Origin: JAVDCA01 sp963819385
GTDB taxonomy: Bacteria > Pseudomonadota > Alphaproteobacteria > Rhizobiales > Xanthobacteraceae
Assembly (NCBI GenBank): GCA_963819385.1
Contig: CAWFVV010000006.1
Span: 2,046,001-2,110,000, forward strand
DNA: 64,000 nt
Direction: 5' to 3'
The position numbers and the translations under genes are program-made. The notes under the pieces were generated by a model. It had not been told where the DNA came from, did not search any database, and worked only from the letters and a program-made list of their open reading frames with translations. This document shows, piece after piece, positions 35,589 to 44,002 of this stretch (position 1 is the stretch's first letter; each line of letters opens with the position of its first letter).

Positions 35589-36647
35589 CTACTTGAAGGG
35601 CTGGTCGCGGTCGAGCCGCGCCTTCGCCTCCTTGGCGATCGTGAGGTCGAACAACTGCTCCTCCGTCACCTTCTTCTCGACGAAATGGAAATCCTTGCTG
35701 CTCCAGAAATCCTGCATGTCCATGATCGAGCGGACCTGCGGCATGCCGTCCTCGTTGACGTAGGACCAGTGCGGCGCGATCGCCTTGATCAGCTCCGGCT
35801 TGTTGAGCGCCGTGTTCTTGGCGAGGATGTCGATGATATCGGGATACTGGGCCGGGTTGCCGGCGGCGGCGTTGAACTCCTTGACGCCCTGCAGATAGGC
35901 CTCGGTAAAGCGGATCATCACGTCGCGATGCTGCGCGATGAAGTCCTTGCGCGCCGCGAAGGTGGCGATCTGGCCGTTCGGCACGATCTGGTCGCCGGTC
36001 GCGATGATCGGTCCCCACTTGTTGTTCTGCGCGAAGAAGCCAAACTGATAGGCAAGATCGGTCACGTCGACCTGGCGCTGGCCAAGCATCTTCATCAAGT
36101 CGGGCTGCGCGACATTGACGACCCATTGCACGTCCTTGGCGGGATCGAGGCCGACCTTCTGGAGGGCTCTCGCGATATTGTACTGGTTGATGCTCCCGAG
36201 CGCGTTGACGCCGACCTTCTTGCCCTTGAGCTTGGCAAAGTCGGCGAGCGAGTGGACGCCCTGGTCGTAGAGCTCCTGAGTCACGTTGACGGCCGTGTAG
36301 CCGCGGCCCGGCTGGTTGTGCCCCCAGTCGAGGATGATGACGAGCGGCGCGCCCTTGGCGATGCTGTTGAACAGGTTCGCGGCGGCCGGGAGGTTGGTGA
36401 TCTCGAGCTCGCCGGCGATCATCGAGGGCACCGCCATCGAGCCGTCGATGAACTGCCGCGTCTCGACCTTGATGCCGAGCTTGTCGAAATAGCCCTTGGT
36501 CCGGGCGATGTAGAACCCGCCGCCGGTGATGAACGGCCCGATCCCGACCCGCACGAGATCCGCCGCCGAGGCGTTACGCGGCGAAGCCACCAAGCCGGCC
36601 AGAACCGTCATCGCGAGGGCCCATCGCGTCCTTACGCGCATCTTCAT
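35589..36647 (-). CDS. ABC transporter substrate-binding protein (NMT1/SsuA-like), copy 1
   Basis: A 352-residue periplasmic protein with a signal peptide (MKMRVRTRWALAMTVLAG...ASA). LVRVGIGPFITGGGFYIARTKGYF is followed by LKGKKVGVNALGSINQYN. NMT1/SsuA/TauA-type proteins bind aromatic, sulfonate or thiamine-precursor ligands. It closely resembles the next gene upstream, with the same length and motif order. The ATG at 36647 was chosen because a longer frame adds an Arg-rich non-signal leader. Confidence 0.88.
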   Translation of the reverse strand: MKMRVRTRWALAMTVLAGLVASPRNASAADLVRVGIGPFITGGGFYIARTKGYFDKLGIKVETRQFIDGSMAVPSMIAGELEITNLPAAANLFNSIAKGAPLVIILDWGHNQPGRGYTAVNVTQELYDQGVHSLADFAKLKGKKVGVNALGSINQYNIARALQKVGLDPAKDVQWVVNVAQPDLMKMLGQRQVDVTDLAYQFGFFAQNNKWGPIIATGDQIVPNGQIATFAARKDFIAQHRDVMIRFTEAYLQGVKEFNAAAGNPAQYPDIIDILAKNTALNKPELIKAIAPHWSYVNEDGMPQVRSIMDMQDFWSSKDFHFVEKKVTEEQLFDLTIAKEAKARLDRDQPFK

Positions 36648-36705
36648 GACGTCGTCTCCCCTGTTCCGAGCACGGCGCGCGGCCGGCGGCCGCCGGCCGC
36701 GCTGC

Positions 36706-37761
36706 TCACTTCGCAAACGGCTTCTCCTTGTCGAGCCTCGCCAACGCCTCCTTGGCGATCGAAAGATCGAATAGCTGCTCGCGCGTGACCTTCTTCTCGA
36801 CGAAGTTGAAATACTTGCCGCTCCAGAAGTCCTGCATGCTCATGATCGAGTCGGCGAGCGGCACGCCGTCCTCGCTGATGTAGGACCAGTTGGGCGCAAT
36901 CTTCTTGACCAGCTCCGGTTTGTTGAGCGCCGTGTTCTTGGCGAGAATATCGACGATCTCGGGATATTTGTCGGGCGCGCGGGCGGCCGCGTTGAACTCC
37001 TTGGCGGCGTAGAGGCAGGCCATCGCGAAGCGCACCGCGGCGTCTCGGTTCTTCACGAGGAAATCCCGGCGCGCCGCATACATGCCGATCGCCGCGTCTG
37101 GAACAATCTGATCGTCGCTGGCGACGATCGGGCCCCACTTGTTCTGTTGCGCGAACACGCCGAACTGCCAGGCAAGATCGGTGGCGTCGAGCTGCCCTTG
37201 CCCCAGCATCTTCATCAGATCGGGCTGCGAGACGTTCACGACCCATTGCACGTCCCTGGCAGGATCGAGGCCGGCCTTCAGCAGCGCCTGCGCCAAATTG
37301 TACTGATTGATGCTGCCGAGCGCGCCGACGCCCATGCGCTTGCCCTTGAGCTTGGCGAAGTCAGCCAACGAATGGACGCCGGCGTCGTAGACCGCCTGGC
37401 TCACGTTCACCAGCGTATAGGCGAGGCCGTTGCGGTTGCTGCCGCGGTCGAGAAAGACCACGAGCGGCGCGCCCTTGGCGACGCTGTTGAACAGGCTCGC
37501 GTTCGGCGTCATCAGCGTGATGTCGAGCTCGCCCGAGATCATCGAAGGCACCGCCATGGCACCGTCGATGAAGCTCCTGGTCTCGACCTCGAGCCCGAGC
37601 TTCGCGAAGTAGCCCTTGTCACGCGCGATATAGAATGCGCCGCCGGTGATGAAGGGGCCCTCGCCGACCCGGATGCGGTCGGCCGCGCCGGCGGCGCCCG
37701 CCGTCAGGACGGCGGCCAGGATGGCGGCGAGAAAGGTCCGGCCGCGTGCAAATCCGCTCAT
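36706..37761 (-). CDS. ABC transporter substrate-binding protein (NMT1/SsuA-like), copy 2
   Basis: A 351-residue paralogue of the preceding binding protein, with its own signal peptide (FARGRTFLAAILAAVLTAGAA). RIRVGEGPFITGGAFYIA, LKGKRMGVGALGSINQYN, VQWVVNVSQPDLMKMLGQ and a shared C-terminus EKKVTREQLFDLSIAKEA are conserved. Two binding proteins with one permease/ATPase pair suggests a transporter with two ligands. Lies 14 bases downstream of the permease gene. Confidence 0.88.
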   Translation of the reverse strand: MSGFARGRTFLAAILAAVLTAGAAGAADRIRVGEGPFITGGAFYIARDKGYFAKLGLEVETRSFIDGAMAVPSMISGELDITLMTPNASLFNSVAKGAPLVVFLDRGSNRNGLAYTLVNVSQAVYDAGVHSLADFAKLKGKRMGVGALGSINQYNLAQALLKAGLDPARDVQWVVNVSQPDLMKMLGQGQLDATDLAWQFGVFAQQNKWGPIVASDDQIVPDAAIGMYAARRDFLVKNRDAAVRFAMACLYAAKEFNAAARAPDKYPEIVDILAKNTALNKPELVKKIAPNWSYISEDGVPLADSIMSMQDFWSGKYFNFVEKKVTREQLFDLSIAKEALARLDKEKPFAK

Positions 37762-37775
37762 GCGTCACCCCTGTT

Positions 37776-38570
37776 TCAGCGATCGTCGCGATGCGCCCAC
37801 GGCGCAACCAGGCGATCGGTCCACTGCTGCAATTTGATGACAACCGCCCCCACCACCGCAAGCACCACGAGGCTCGCGAACACCTTTTCGGTCTCCATCA
37901 CCTGCCCGGCATTGATCAGCAGATAGCCCATGCCGCTCTGGCTCGAGCCGCCGATCATCTCGGCCGCGACGATCAGGATGATCGTCACGCCCATGCCGAG
38001 GTGGAGACCCGCGAAGATGCTGGGGATCGCGGCGGGAATGACGACCTTGAGCTGAATCTGCCGCGCGTTCGCGCCGAGGTCCTGCGCGGCCTTGATCAGC
38101 CCGCGATCGGCCTGGCGGATGCCCGAATAGGTGCTGATCACGATCGGGAAGAACGCCGTGACGGCGCTGATCACGATGCGGTAGGCCTCGCCGGTGCCGA
38201 GCCAGATGATCAGCAGCGGGATGAGCGAGATCTTCGGCAGCGGATAGAGCGCCGCGATCCACACATCGGCCACCGCCGCCGTGATGCGCGACATGCCCAT
38301 GGCGACGCCGAGCGCGATCCCGGTCACGGCCGCGACCGCGAAGCCGACGAAGATGCGCAGCAGCGTGACGCCGAGGTTATACTCCATGGTGCCGTCCATG
38401 ATCATGCGCCAGAGATAGACGGCGATCTCGGACGGCGCCGGCAGAAAGATCGGCGCGATGCCGCGCGCCCGCACGTAGATCTCCCAGCCGAGCACGAACA
38501 GCACGATGCTCGCGGCCGGTAACACCCGTTCCGCGAGCCGTGCCGCACTCTTGGGCCGCCGCATGCTCAT
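37776..38570 (-). CDS. ABC transporter permease (SsuC/TauC-like)
   Basis: A 264-residue binding-protein-dependent permease with about six membrane spans. The cytoplasmic EAA loop is seen as QAAQDLGANARQIQLKVVIPAAIPSIFAG-type sequence (IKAAQDLGANARQ, then VIPAAIPSIFAGL). It overlaps the ATPase gene by four bases (ATGA) and serves the two binding proteins downstream. Confidence 0.9.
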   Translation of the reverse strand: MSMRRPKSAARLAERVLPAASIVLFVLGWEIYVRARGIAPIFLPAPSEIAVYLWRMIMDGTMEYNLGVTLLRIFVGFAVAAVTGIALGVAMGMSRITAAVADVWIAALYPLPKISLIPLLIIWLGTGEAYRIVISAVTAFFPIVISTYSGIRQADRGLIKAAQDLGANARQIQLKVVIPAAIPSIFAGLHLGMGVTIILIVAAEMIGGSSQSGMGYLLINAGQVMETEKVFASLVVLAVVGAVVIKLQQWTDRLVAPWAHRDDR

Positions 38571-39379
38571 GAAGCAGCCGCCATCTGGTCCTGCTGGCGC
38601 ATCGCGGCCGTCACCTCCTCGCGGATGAGGTGGAAGGTACGGTCGAACAGCGCGCCGAACTCCGGCGTGCTCACCATCTCGAGCGAGCGGGGACGCGGGA
38701 GGTCGACCGCGATCACCTCCTTGATGCGGCCCGGACGCGCCGTCATCACGACGACCTCGTCGCCGAGCAGGATCGCCTCCTCGATTGCGTGGGTGACGAA
38801 CAGGATGGTCTTGCGGGTGGCCTCGAAGATTCGCGCCAGCTCTTCCTGCATCACGATCTTGGTCTGCGCATCGAGCGCCGCGAAGGGCTCGTCCATCAGC
38901 AGGATCGGCCGCTCCATGATCAGCGCGCGCGCCAGCGCAACCCGCTGGCGCATGCCGCCGGAGAGCTGCCCCGGCAGATGGCTTTCGAAGCCGCGCAAGC
39001 CGACCGAGGTAATGAGCGTGCGCGCGCGGGCGTAGCGCTCGGCGACCGCCATCCCGCGCATCTCCAGCCCGAATGCCACGTTGTCGATCACGCTGCGCCA
39101 GGGAAACAGGTTGAGATTCTGCCACACCATCACCGAGTCGGCGCCAAGCGGGCGCGCGACCGCCGGCGCCGCCGGATCCTCGATGCGGACCGAGCCCGAC
39201 GTCGCGCTTTCCAGCCCGCCGACGATCTGGACCAGCGTGCTCTTGCCGCAGCCGCTCGGCCCGAGCAGGCAGGTGAAACGGCCGGAACGAAACCGGTGCG
39301 AGAAGCGGTCGAGCGCGACAACCTCGGCGCGGCTGCCGCCGCCCCAGATCTGCGTCACGTTCTCGACGAGCACGTCCAT
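38567..39379 (-). CDS. ABC transporter ATP-binding protein (SsuB/TauB-like)
   Basis: A 270-residue ATPase: Walker A LGPSGCGKSTLVQ, signature LSGGMRQRVALARAL, Walker B PILLMDEPFAALD and switch FVTHAIEEA. It is of the nitrate/sulfonate/taurine uptake type. First gene of the transporter unit, about 125 bases downstream of the HpaB-like gene across a REP hairpin that may modulate expression. Confidence 0.92.
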   Translation of the reverse strand: MDVLVENVTQIWGGGSRAEVVALDRFSHRFRSGRFTCLLGPSGCGKSTLVQIVGGLESATSGSVRIEDPAAPAVARPLGADSVMVWQNLNLFPWRSVIDNVAFGLEMRGMAVAERYARARTLITSVGLRGFESHLPGQLSGGMRQRVALARALIMERPILLMDEPFAALDAQTKIVMQEELARIFEATRKTILFVTHAIEEAILLGDEVVVMTARPGRIKEVIAVDLPRPRSLEMVSTPEFGALFDRTFHLIREEVTAAMRQQDQMAAAS

Positions 39380-39400
39380 CGATCCCCCTTAAAGCATTGG

Positions 39401-39449
39401 CGCATGTTCTTGTCAGCGAACCGGCCTCCACTTCGCTGGAACATGCGCG
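39401..39449. repeat. REP-type hairpin, GCGCAT...ATGCGC family
   Basis: GCGCATGTTC and GAACATGCGC stem with AGCGAA/TTCGCT inside. Second copy of the element at 21385-21433. Lies between the HpaB-like and ABC ATPase genes of one operon. Confidence 0.8.
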
Positions 39450-39504
39450 AGGCCCGGATCTGTAACAGCAAAAGGCGTGCCGCGCCCCCGGTCGCGTCGT
39501 CACA

Positions 39505-41013
39505 CTATGGTTGTTGGATGGGCTCAGGCAGCGCAAGCGCGGCATCGACCATGGCGGTTGCGCGCTTGTAGTCGAAGAAGCGGTTGACGTTCTGCTTCAC
39601 CAGGAACGAGGCGCCGCCGTAGAATTTCTCGTATTGCGCATGCCGGCTGCCGAACTCCGAGCCGAGGAAATCCGCCACCAGGCGCAGGGTCGCGACGCGG
39701 GTCTTTGCGTCGGCCTGGCCGGACTGCATGTAGCGCGCGATGTCGGCCGCCATGGCGGGATTGTCGAAATCGCGCGCCGAGGACGGCAGCGTGATCATGG
39801 CGGCGCCGGCGAGCTCGCGGATGGTCTCCAGCATGCGGCCGTTGAGCTCCGATTGCAGCGCCATCACGGAATAGAGGGTCGCCTGCGAGGGCCACAGCAC
39901 GCCGTCGCGGTCGATGGTCGCGACCGTCTCGTGCGCCTGCAGCATGGAGTCGACGATGGTCGCGAAGGCCGCAAGCTCGCCCATCTCGATATTGACGGCC
40001 GGGTGCGCGTCGTTCCCGGTCATCTCGTTCATGCGCTTGGCGAGGCCCATCATGAAGCGCAGCTTGGTGGCGTAGCGGCATTGCGCCTGGTGGTTGCCGT
40101 AGAGATGCGCCGGCGTTTTCCACCATTGGTCGCGCGAGACCTCGAGATTGCGATAGACGAAGACGTGCTCCCACGGCACGAACACGTTGTCGAACACGCA
40201 GAAGCAGTCGGCCTCGTCGAACCGGCTGGTGAGCGGATAGTCGAGCGGGCTCATCCCCGCGCGCGCGAAGGGGCGGCGCGGATAGAGCTTGAGGCCGGGC
40301 GCGTTGATCGGCACCGCGACCGCATTGGCGTAGGCCTCGTCGCCCGGCTGCAGCGGGTGGATGCAGGCAAGATGCAGATAATCGCTGAACACCGCCGCGG
40401 TCGCGAGCTGCTGGGCGCCCGAGATGACGATGCCGTCGTCGCGCTCCTTGACGACCCCGGCATAGAGCGTCGGATCGCTCTGCTTGTGCGCCGGCTTCGA
40501 GCGGTCGATCTGCGGCGGCACGATCGCGTAGCTCGCATAGAGATGGTTGTCGCGCATGTGCTCGTAGAAACGCACCACATTGTCGGCGAACTGCTGCCCG
40601 CCCGCCGCGAACACGCGCGGCACCGCGGCAAAGCCGGTGAAGAACCCGCCGACATGGTCGGGCGTGCGCCCCATCAGCCCGAAGGTCGCTTCCGCCCAAG
40701 TCTCCGAGAACAGCCGCTTGGCCTTGAGATCGGCATGCGTATGCGGGATCTGCCACGTGCGCCACACCGGCGCGCCCGTCTTAGGCGACGGGAAGGTCAT
40801 GCGCTCGCGCATTTCGGGGGCGGCCGCGATATCGAACAAATGCGCGATCCGGCGCGCCGGCTCGCGGAAGGCCGGGTGCTCGGTCACCTTGGCGACGCGC
40901 TCGCCGTCGAGGAACACCTGCCGGCCGTCATCGAGCGCGCGCAGCAGCTCCGCGCCGCTGCGCATCGAGGTGCCTGCCGCACGCGCCTCGCCGGACGTGC
41001 CTTGCGTCGTCAT
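39505..41013 (-). CDS. HpaB-family flavin-dependent monooxygenase
   Basis: A 502-residue member of the 4-hydroxyphenylacetate 3-monooxygenase (HpaB/PvcC) family, which hydroxylates phenolics or heterocycles using reduced FAD from a separate reductase. Family segments include RTWQIPHTHADLKAKR, GFFTGFAAVPRVFA, HKQSDPTLYAGVV, DEADCFCVFDNVFVPWEHVFVYR and GMSPLDYPLTSRF. No HpaC-type reductase gene is adjacent. It is the first gene of the minus-strand operon and divergent from a marR gene, which probably controls it. Natural substrate unknown. Confidence 0.88.
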   Translation of the reverse strand: MTTQGTSGEARAAGTSMRSGAELLRALDDGRQVFLDGERVAKVTEHPAFREPARRIAHLFDIAAAPEMRERMTFPSPKTGAPVWRTWQIPHTHADLKAKRLFSETWAEATFGLMGRTPDHVGGFFTGFAAVPRVFAAGGQQFADNVVRFYEHMRDNHLYASYAIVPPQIDRSKPAHKQSDPTLYAGVVKERDDGIVISGAQQLATAAVFSDYLHLACIHPLQPGDEAYANAVAVPINAPGLKLYPRRPFARAGMSPLDYPLTSRFDEADCFCVFDNVFVPWEHVFVYRNLEVSRDQWWKTPAHLYGNHQAQCRYATKLRFMMGLAKRMNEMTGNDAHPAVNIEMGELAAFATIVDSMLQAHETVATIDRDGVLWPSQATLYSVMALQSELNGRMLETIRELAGAAMITLPSSARDFDNPAMAADIARYMQSGQADAKTRVATLRLVADFLGSEFGSRHAQYEKFYGGASFLVKQNVNRFFDYKRATAMVDAALALPEPIQQP

Positions 41014-41067
41014 CGCCGCCTCTCGCCTGTCGGTTTTCCGCGGGTTGGAGCTTGTCGCGGAAATTAG

Positions 41068-41080
41068 CTACAGTATGTAG
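41068..41080. promoter_or_regulatory. MarR operator candidate CTACA-GTA-TGTAG
   Basis: Perfect 13-base palindrome in the 104-base gap between the divergent hpaB-like and marR genes. A second inverted repeat TTTCCGCG/CGCGGAAA spans 41035-41063 beside it. MarR regulators typically bind such palindromes in divergent promoters. Confidence 0.5.
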
Positions 41081-41117
41081 GCTTTTTCCGAGGCGGTCAA
41101 ACAGGGAGGACGAGCCG

Positions 41118-41709
41118 ATGAGGCGCCCGCGCTCGCGGCCGGCATTGCGCGGCCGCGCCAAGGCACAGGAATCCGGACGCAGATCGGCATTCGCGCCGCC
41201 GCTGACCGTGTCGCATCCCGCGATGCTCGCGGTCCGGCGGCGACGTCGCGTTTCGCGAGACGCTCTATTCCATGGTGCTCGCCTTCAGCCGGCTGATCGC
41301 GTGCCGCGAGGCGTTCGGCCGCGCACTGGCGCTGACCGGATCGCAGTTCGCCGTCCTGGTCGGCACGGCCTATCGGCAGGGCCGCGACGGCGTATCGATC
41401 CGCGCGCTCGCCAACCACGTCCAGCTGGCGCCGACCCATGTGACCACCGAGGTCGGCCGGCTGGTGCGCAAGGGCCTGTTGGCCAAACGGGTCAATCGCC
41501 GCGACCGGCGGGGCGTGCTGGTCACGCTGTCACCGAAGGGCGAGGCCGCGGTGCGGAAGATCTCGCCGTTCCTGCGACAGGTCAACGACCTGCTGTTTCA
41601 GGACATCGGCCGCAAGGAGCTTGCGGCGCTCACGCGCTTCCTGCGGGTGTTCTTGCGCAACGGCGAGGAAGCGCTCGCCGTGATCCGGCGATGCGAGGGC
41701 CGCGTATGA
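41118..41709 (+). CDS. MarR-family transcriptional regulator (frameshifted)
   Basis: About 196 residues when one extra base near 41243 is ignored. The winged helix is clear: VSIRALANHVQLAPTHVTTEVGRLVRKGLLAKR, then the wing NRRDRRGVLVTLSPKGEA. The N-terminal 40 residues are Arg-rich and less typical, so translation may begin later, for example at the ATG at 41272. A GGGAGGA ribosome site precedes the ATG at 41118. It probably represses the hpaB-ABC operon until an aromatic ligand binds. Confidence 0.8.
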
Positions 41710-41751
41710 ACCATCGAGGATTGCGGAGCGAGGACTGCGGCGGGAGGCGGC

Positions 41752-42313
41752 TCAGCTGCCGCTGCCGCCGCCGCTGAGCACGGCCTTGAGCTCGCGGTCG
41801 GGGCCGAAATCGTCGACACTCTCGATCGACATCAGCTCGGCGAGCCGTCGTGCGCGCCCGATTGACGCGGCTCTTGATGGTGCCGACCGCGCAGCCGCAG
41901 ATGCCGGCCGCTTCCTCGTACGAGAAGCCCGACGCGCCGACCAGCACCAGCGCCTCGCGCTGATCCGGCGGCAACTTGCCGAGTGCGGCGCGGAATTCCT
42001 CGAATTCGACCCGGCTCGCCTGCTCAGGCTGCGTCTTCAGCGTCTCCGCGTAGGTGCCCTCGCCGTCCGGCACCTCGCGGCGGCGCTTGCGATATTCGGA
42101 GCGAAACAGGTTGCGCAGAATCGTGAACAGCCAGGCCGACATGTTGGTGCCGGGCTCGAACGAGTTGAGATTGGCCCAGGCACGCAGCAGGGTCTCCTGC
42201 ACGAGATCGTCCGCGCGATCGACATTGCCGCACAACGAGATCGCGAACGCGCGCAGGCTCGGCACGGCGCGCAACATGGCTTCGCTAACGGACGGATTCG
42301 TCGGCATGCTCAC
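41752..42313 (-). CDS. ecfG: General stress response sigma factor EcfG (frameshifted near C-terminus)
   Basis: ECF sigma factor of about 186 residues. Region 2 shows FAISLCGNVDRADDLVQETLLRAWANL and MSAWLFTILRN, and region 4 shows LPPDQREALVLVGASGFSYEEAA and GTIKSRVNRAR. An extra base near 41862 shifts the last 35 residues; repaired they end RLAELMSIES...LSGGGSGS. Known role: directs RNA polymerase to GGAAC-N16/17-CGTT promoters during stress and is sequestered by NepR. GTG start at 42313 overlaps the nepR stop; an ATG at 42307 is an alternative. Its 3' end converges on marR. Confidence 0.88.
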
Positions 42314-42582
42314 GACCCTTTATCGTCCGACGCGGCGCTCTCGCCGCGGAAGGCCTCATCCTGCGGCGCCGCGATCTCTCCTGACTCGAGGCGGCGAATG
42401 AGGTTGACGAAACGCTCCGGGACGCCCTGGCCCACGACTTCGTTGTATGGGACCTGCAGGTGTGCTCCGATCTTGACCAGCGTTTCGCGGGTCAGACTGG
42501 ACTTCCGCTTATGGGGCTGCGAGCCTTGCATTGATCCGGCCATCGGTCCTTTCGGCCCAGTCGACTTGTTATGGTCGTTCAT
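42310..42582 (-). CDS. nepR: Anti-sigma factor NepR
   Basis: A 90-residue NepR. The two-helix core is ETLVKIGAHLQVPYNEVVGQ and PERFVNLIRRLES, with low-complexity ends as in the family. NepR binds EcfG until phosphorylated PhyR takes NepR away. It overlaps ecfG by four bases for coupled translation and is transcribed from the perfect EcfG promoter at 42657-42681. Confidence 0.93.
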   Translation of the reverse strand: MNDHNKSTGPKGPMAGSMQGSQPHKRKSSLTRETLVKIGAHLQVPYNEVVGQGVPERFVNLIRRLESGEIAAPQDEAFRGESAASDDKGS

Positions 42583-42656
42583 GGCATGCCCTCAGACCTT
42601 CATCTTCCCGAGAGACACCACATATCGGGAAAGTTGGGCCCGCTCGATTTTGTTCC

Positions 42657-42681
42657 AACGCCCCAACTGCTTGGGGGTTCC
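42657..42681 (-). promoter_or_regulatory. EcfG promoter of nepR-ecfG
   Basis: On the minus strand: GGAAC at 42681-42677, a 16-base spacer and CGTT at 42660-42657. This is an exact match to the EcfG consensus, 75 bases before the nepR start. The spacer is itself a palindrome (CCCCAA/TTGGGG). Confidence 0.85.
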
Positions 42682-42688
42682 GAGGCCG

Positions 42689-42713
42689 GGAACTAAATTG
42701 TGGGGCCCGCGTT
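42689..42713 (+). promoter_or_regulatory. EcfG promoter of phyR
   Basis: GGAAC at 42689-42693, 16-base spacer, CGTT at 42710-42713: an exact EcfG consensus match, ending 37 bases before the phyR start. Back to back with the nepR promoter, so the whole switch is autoregulated. Confidence 0.87.
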
Positions 42714-42750
42714 ATCAACCCTGTAGCGACTTCATACGGGAGGGACTTTC

Positions 42751-43555
42751 ATGTCGGCAGCCCAAACGGTCTCTAAATACCTTCCGTTCTTGCGCCGATA
42801 CGCGCGCGCTCTGACGGGCAGCCAAGCATCCGGCGACGCCTATGTGGCGGCGACGCTGGAGACCCTGATCAAGGAGCCCGACTTGCTGAATTCGGCTTCC
42901 CAGCCGAAGGTCGCGCTGTTTCGCGTCTTTTCGTCGATCTGGAACTCAGTGCCGGTGAACGGCGCCAAGGAGGCGGCATCGTCGTCGATCCCGGCGGAGC
43001 GCCGTATCAGTCATCTTACCCCACGCCCCCGACAGGCATTCCTGCTGGTCTCGCTCGAGGGCTTTTCGGACGATGCCGCTGCCGAGATCCTGGGTGAGGA
43101 TCTGCAAAGCTTCCGCACCCTGGTCGACGAGGCGGGGCGTGAGCTCGCGGCCGAGATCGCGACCGACGTCCTCATCATCGAGGACGAGACGTTCATCGCG
43201 CTCGATCTCGAAGGGCTGGCCGAGAGCCTCGGCCATCACGTGGTCGGCATCGCCCGCACGCATGCCGAGGCGGTCAAGCTCGCCAAGAGCAAGAAGCCTG
43301 GGCTCATCCTGGCGGACATCCAGCTCGCGGACGGCAGTTCCGGCCTCGACGCCGTGAACGAGCTGCTCGACGAGTTCGAGGTGCCGGTCGATCTTCATCA
43401 CGGCCTATCCGGAGCGGTTCCTCACCGGTCAGCGCCCCGAGCCGGCGTTCCTGATCGCCAAGCCGTTCCAGCCCGCGACCGTTTCGGCGGTCGTCAGCCA
43501 AGCCTTGTTCTTCCAGCGCAATGCCACGCGCGGCCACCGGCCCGTGATGGCCTGA
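42751..43555 (+). CDS. phyR: Anti-anti-sigma response regulator PhyR (frameshifted)
   Basis: About 267 residues when one extra base near 43393 is ignored. Residues 1-130 are the sigma-like domain that mimics EcfG (RYARALTGSQASGDAYV, PRPRQAFLLVSLEGFSDDAAAEIL). Residues 138-267 are the receiver domain with acidic pair E144/D145 and phospho-acceptor D189 in LADIQLADGSSG. Downstream of the shift come ITAYPERFLTG and IAKPFQP, the conserved Thr and Lys regions. Phosphorylated PhyR binds NepR and frees EcfG. No PhyK-type kinase gene is adjacent. Confidence 0.9.
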
Positions 43556-43678
43556 TCCTCCGACTGCATCCCGATCTGTCGACCAGTTCGCCCGTGGGCC
43601 CTGCCCGCGGGCGAATTGCTTTTACGTTTCGTCCACCAACAGCCGGCGCCGATCGGCGAATGCCCGGGGCATAAAAAA

Positions 43679-43710
43679 AGTCGCGGTCAGCATTTCTGCT
43701 GACCGCGACT
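43679..43710 (-). terminator. Strong intrinsic terminator hairpin read on the minus strand
   Basis: Perfect 14-base stem (AGTCGCGGTCAGCA/TGCTGACCGCGACT) with a four-base loop. On the minus strand it is followed by seven T, a textbook Rho-independent terminator. On the plus strand no T-tract follows. No minus-strand gene is recognised upstream of it (43711-44770). Confidence 0.7.
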
Positions 43711-43788
43711 ATCTGGCCGGCCGAGCACGGGGGGAGGGGGGAATGGCGGCCGGTCACCACATCAACGCGCGGCCGTGCAGGCGGTTCC

Positions 43789-43813
43789 GGAAAAAACAAC
43801 TCATTCTCGCGTT
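43789..43813 (+). promoter_or_regulatory. Weak EcfG-like promoter
   Basis: GGAAA, 16-base spacer, CGTT: one mismatch to the EcfG consensus (GGAAC). It lies about 190 bases before the unknown gene at 44003 and near the stress regulon locus. Speculative. Confidence 0.25.
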
Positions 43814-44002
43814 CCGTGATGTGCCCTACCCGCTTTCCATCCGGCACTACCAAAAAACCAAACCCAAGACCCAAGCACCGCTGGAACGAATTAAGGCGCG
43901 GCGTGTTGCATGAGTGAAACTGGGGTACGCAGGAGGGGCAGGGAAGCTTTGACACCGTTGAAGGCTCGCGAGGACGCGTGGGCAATAGACGGGGAGGGTT
44001 CC

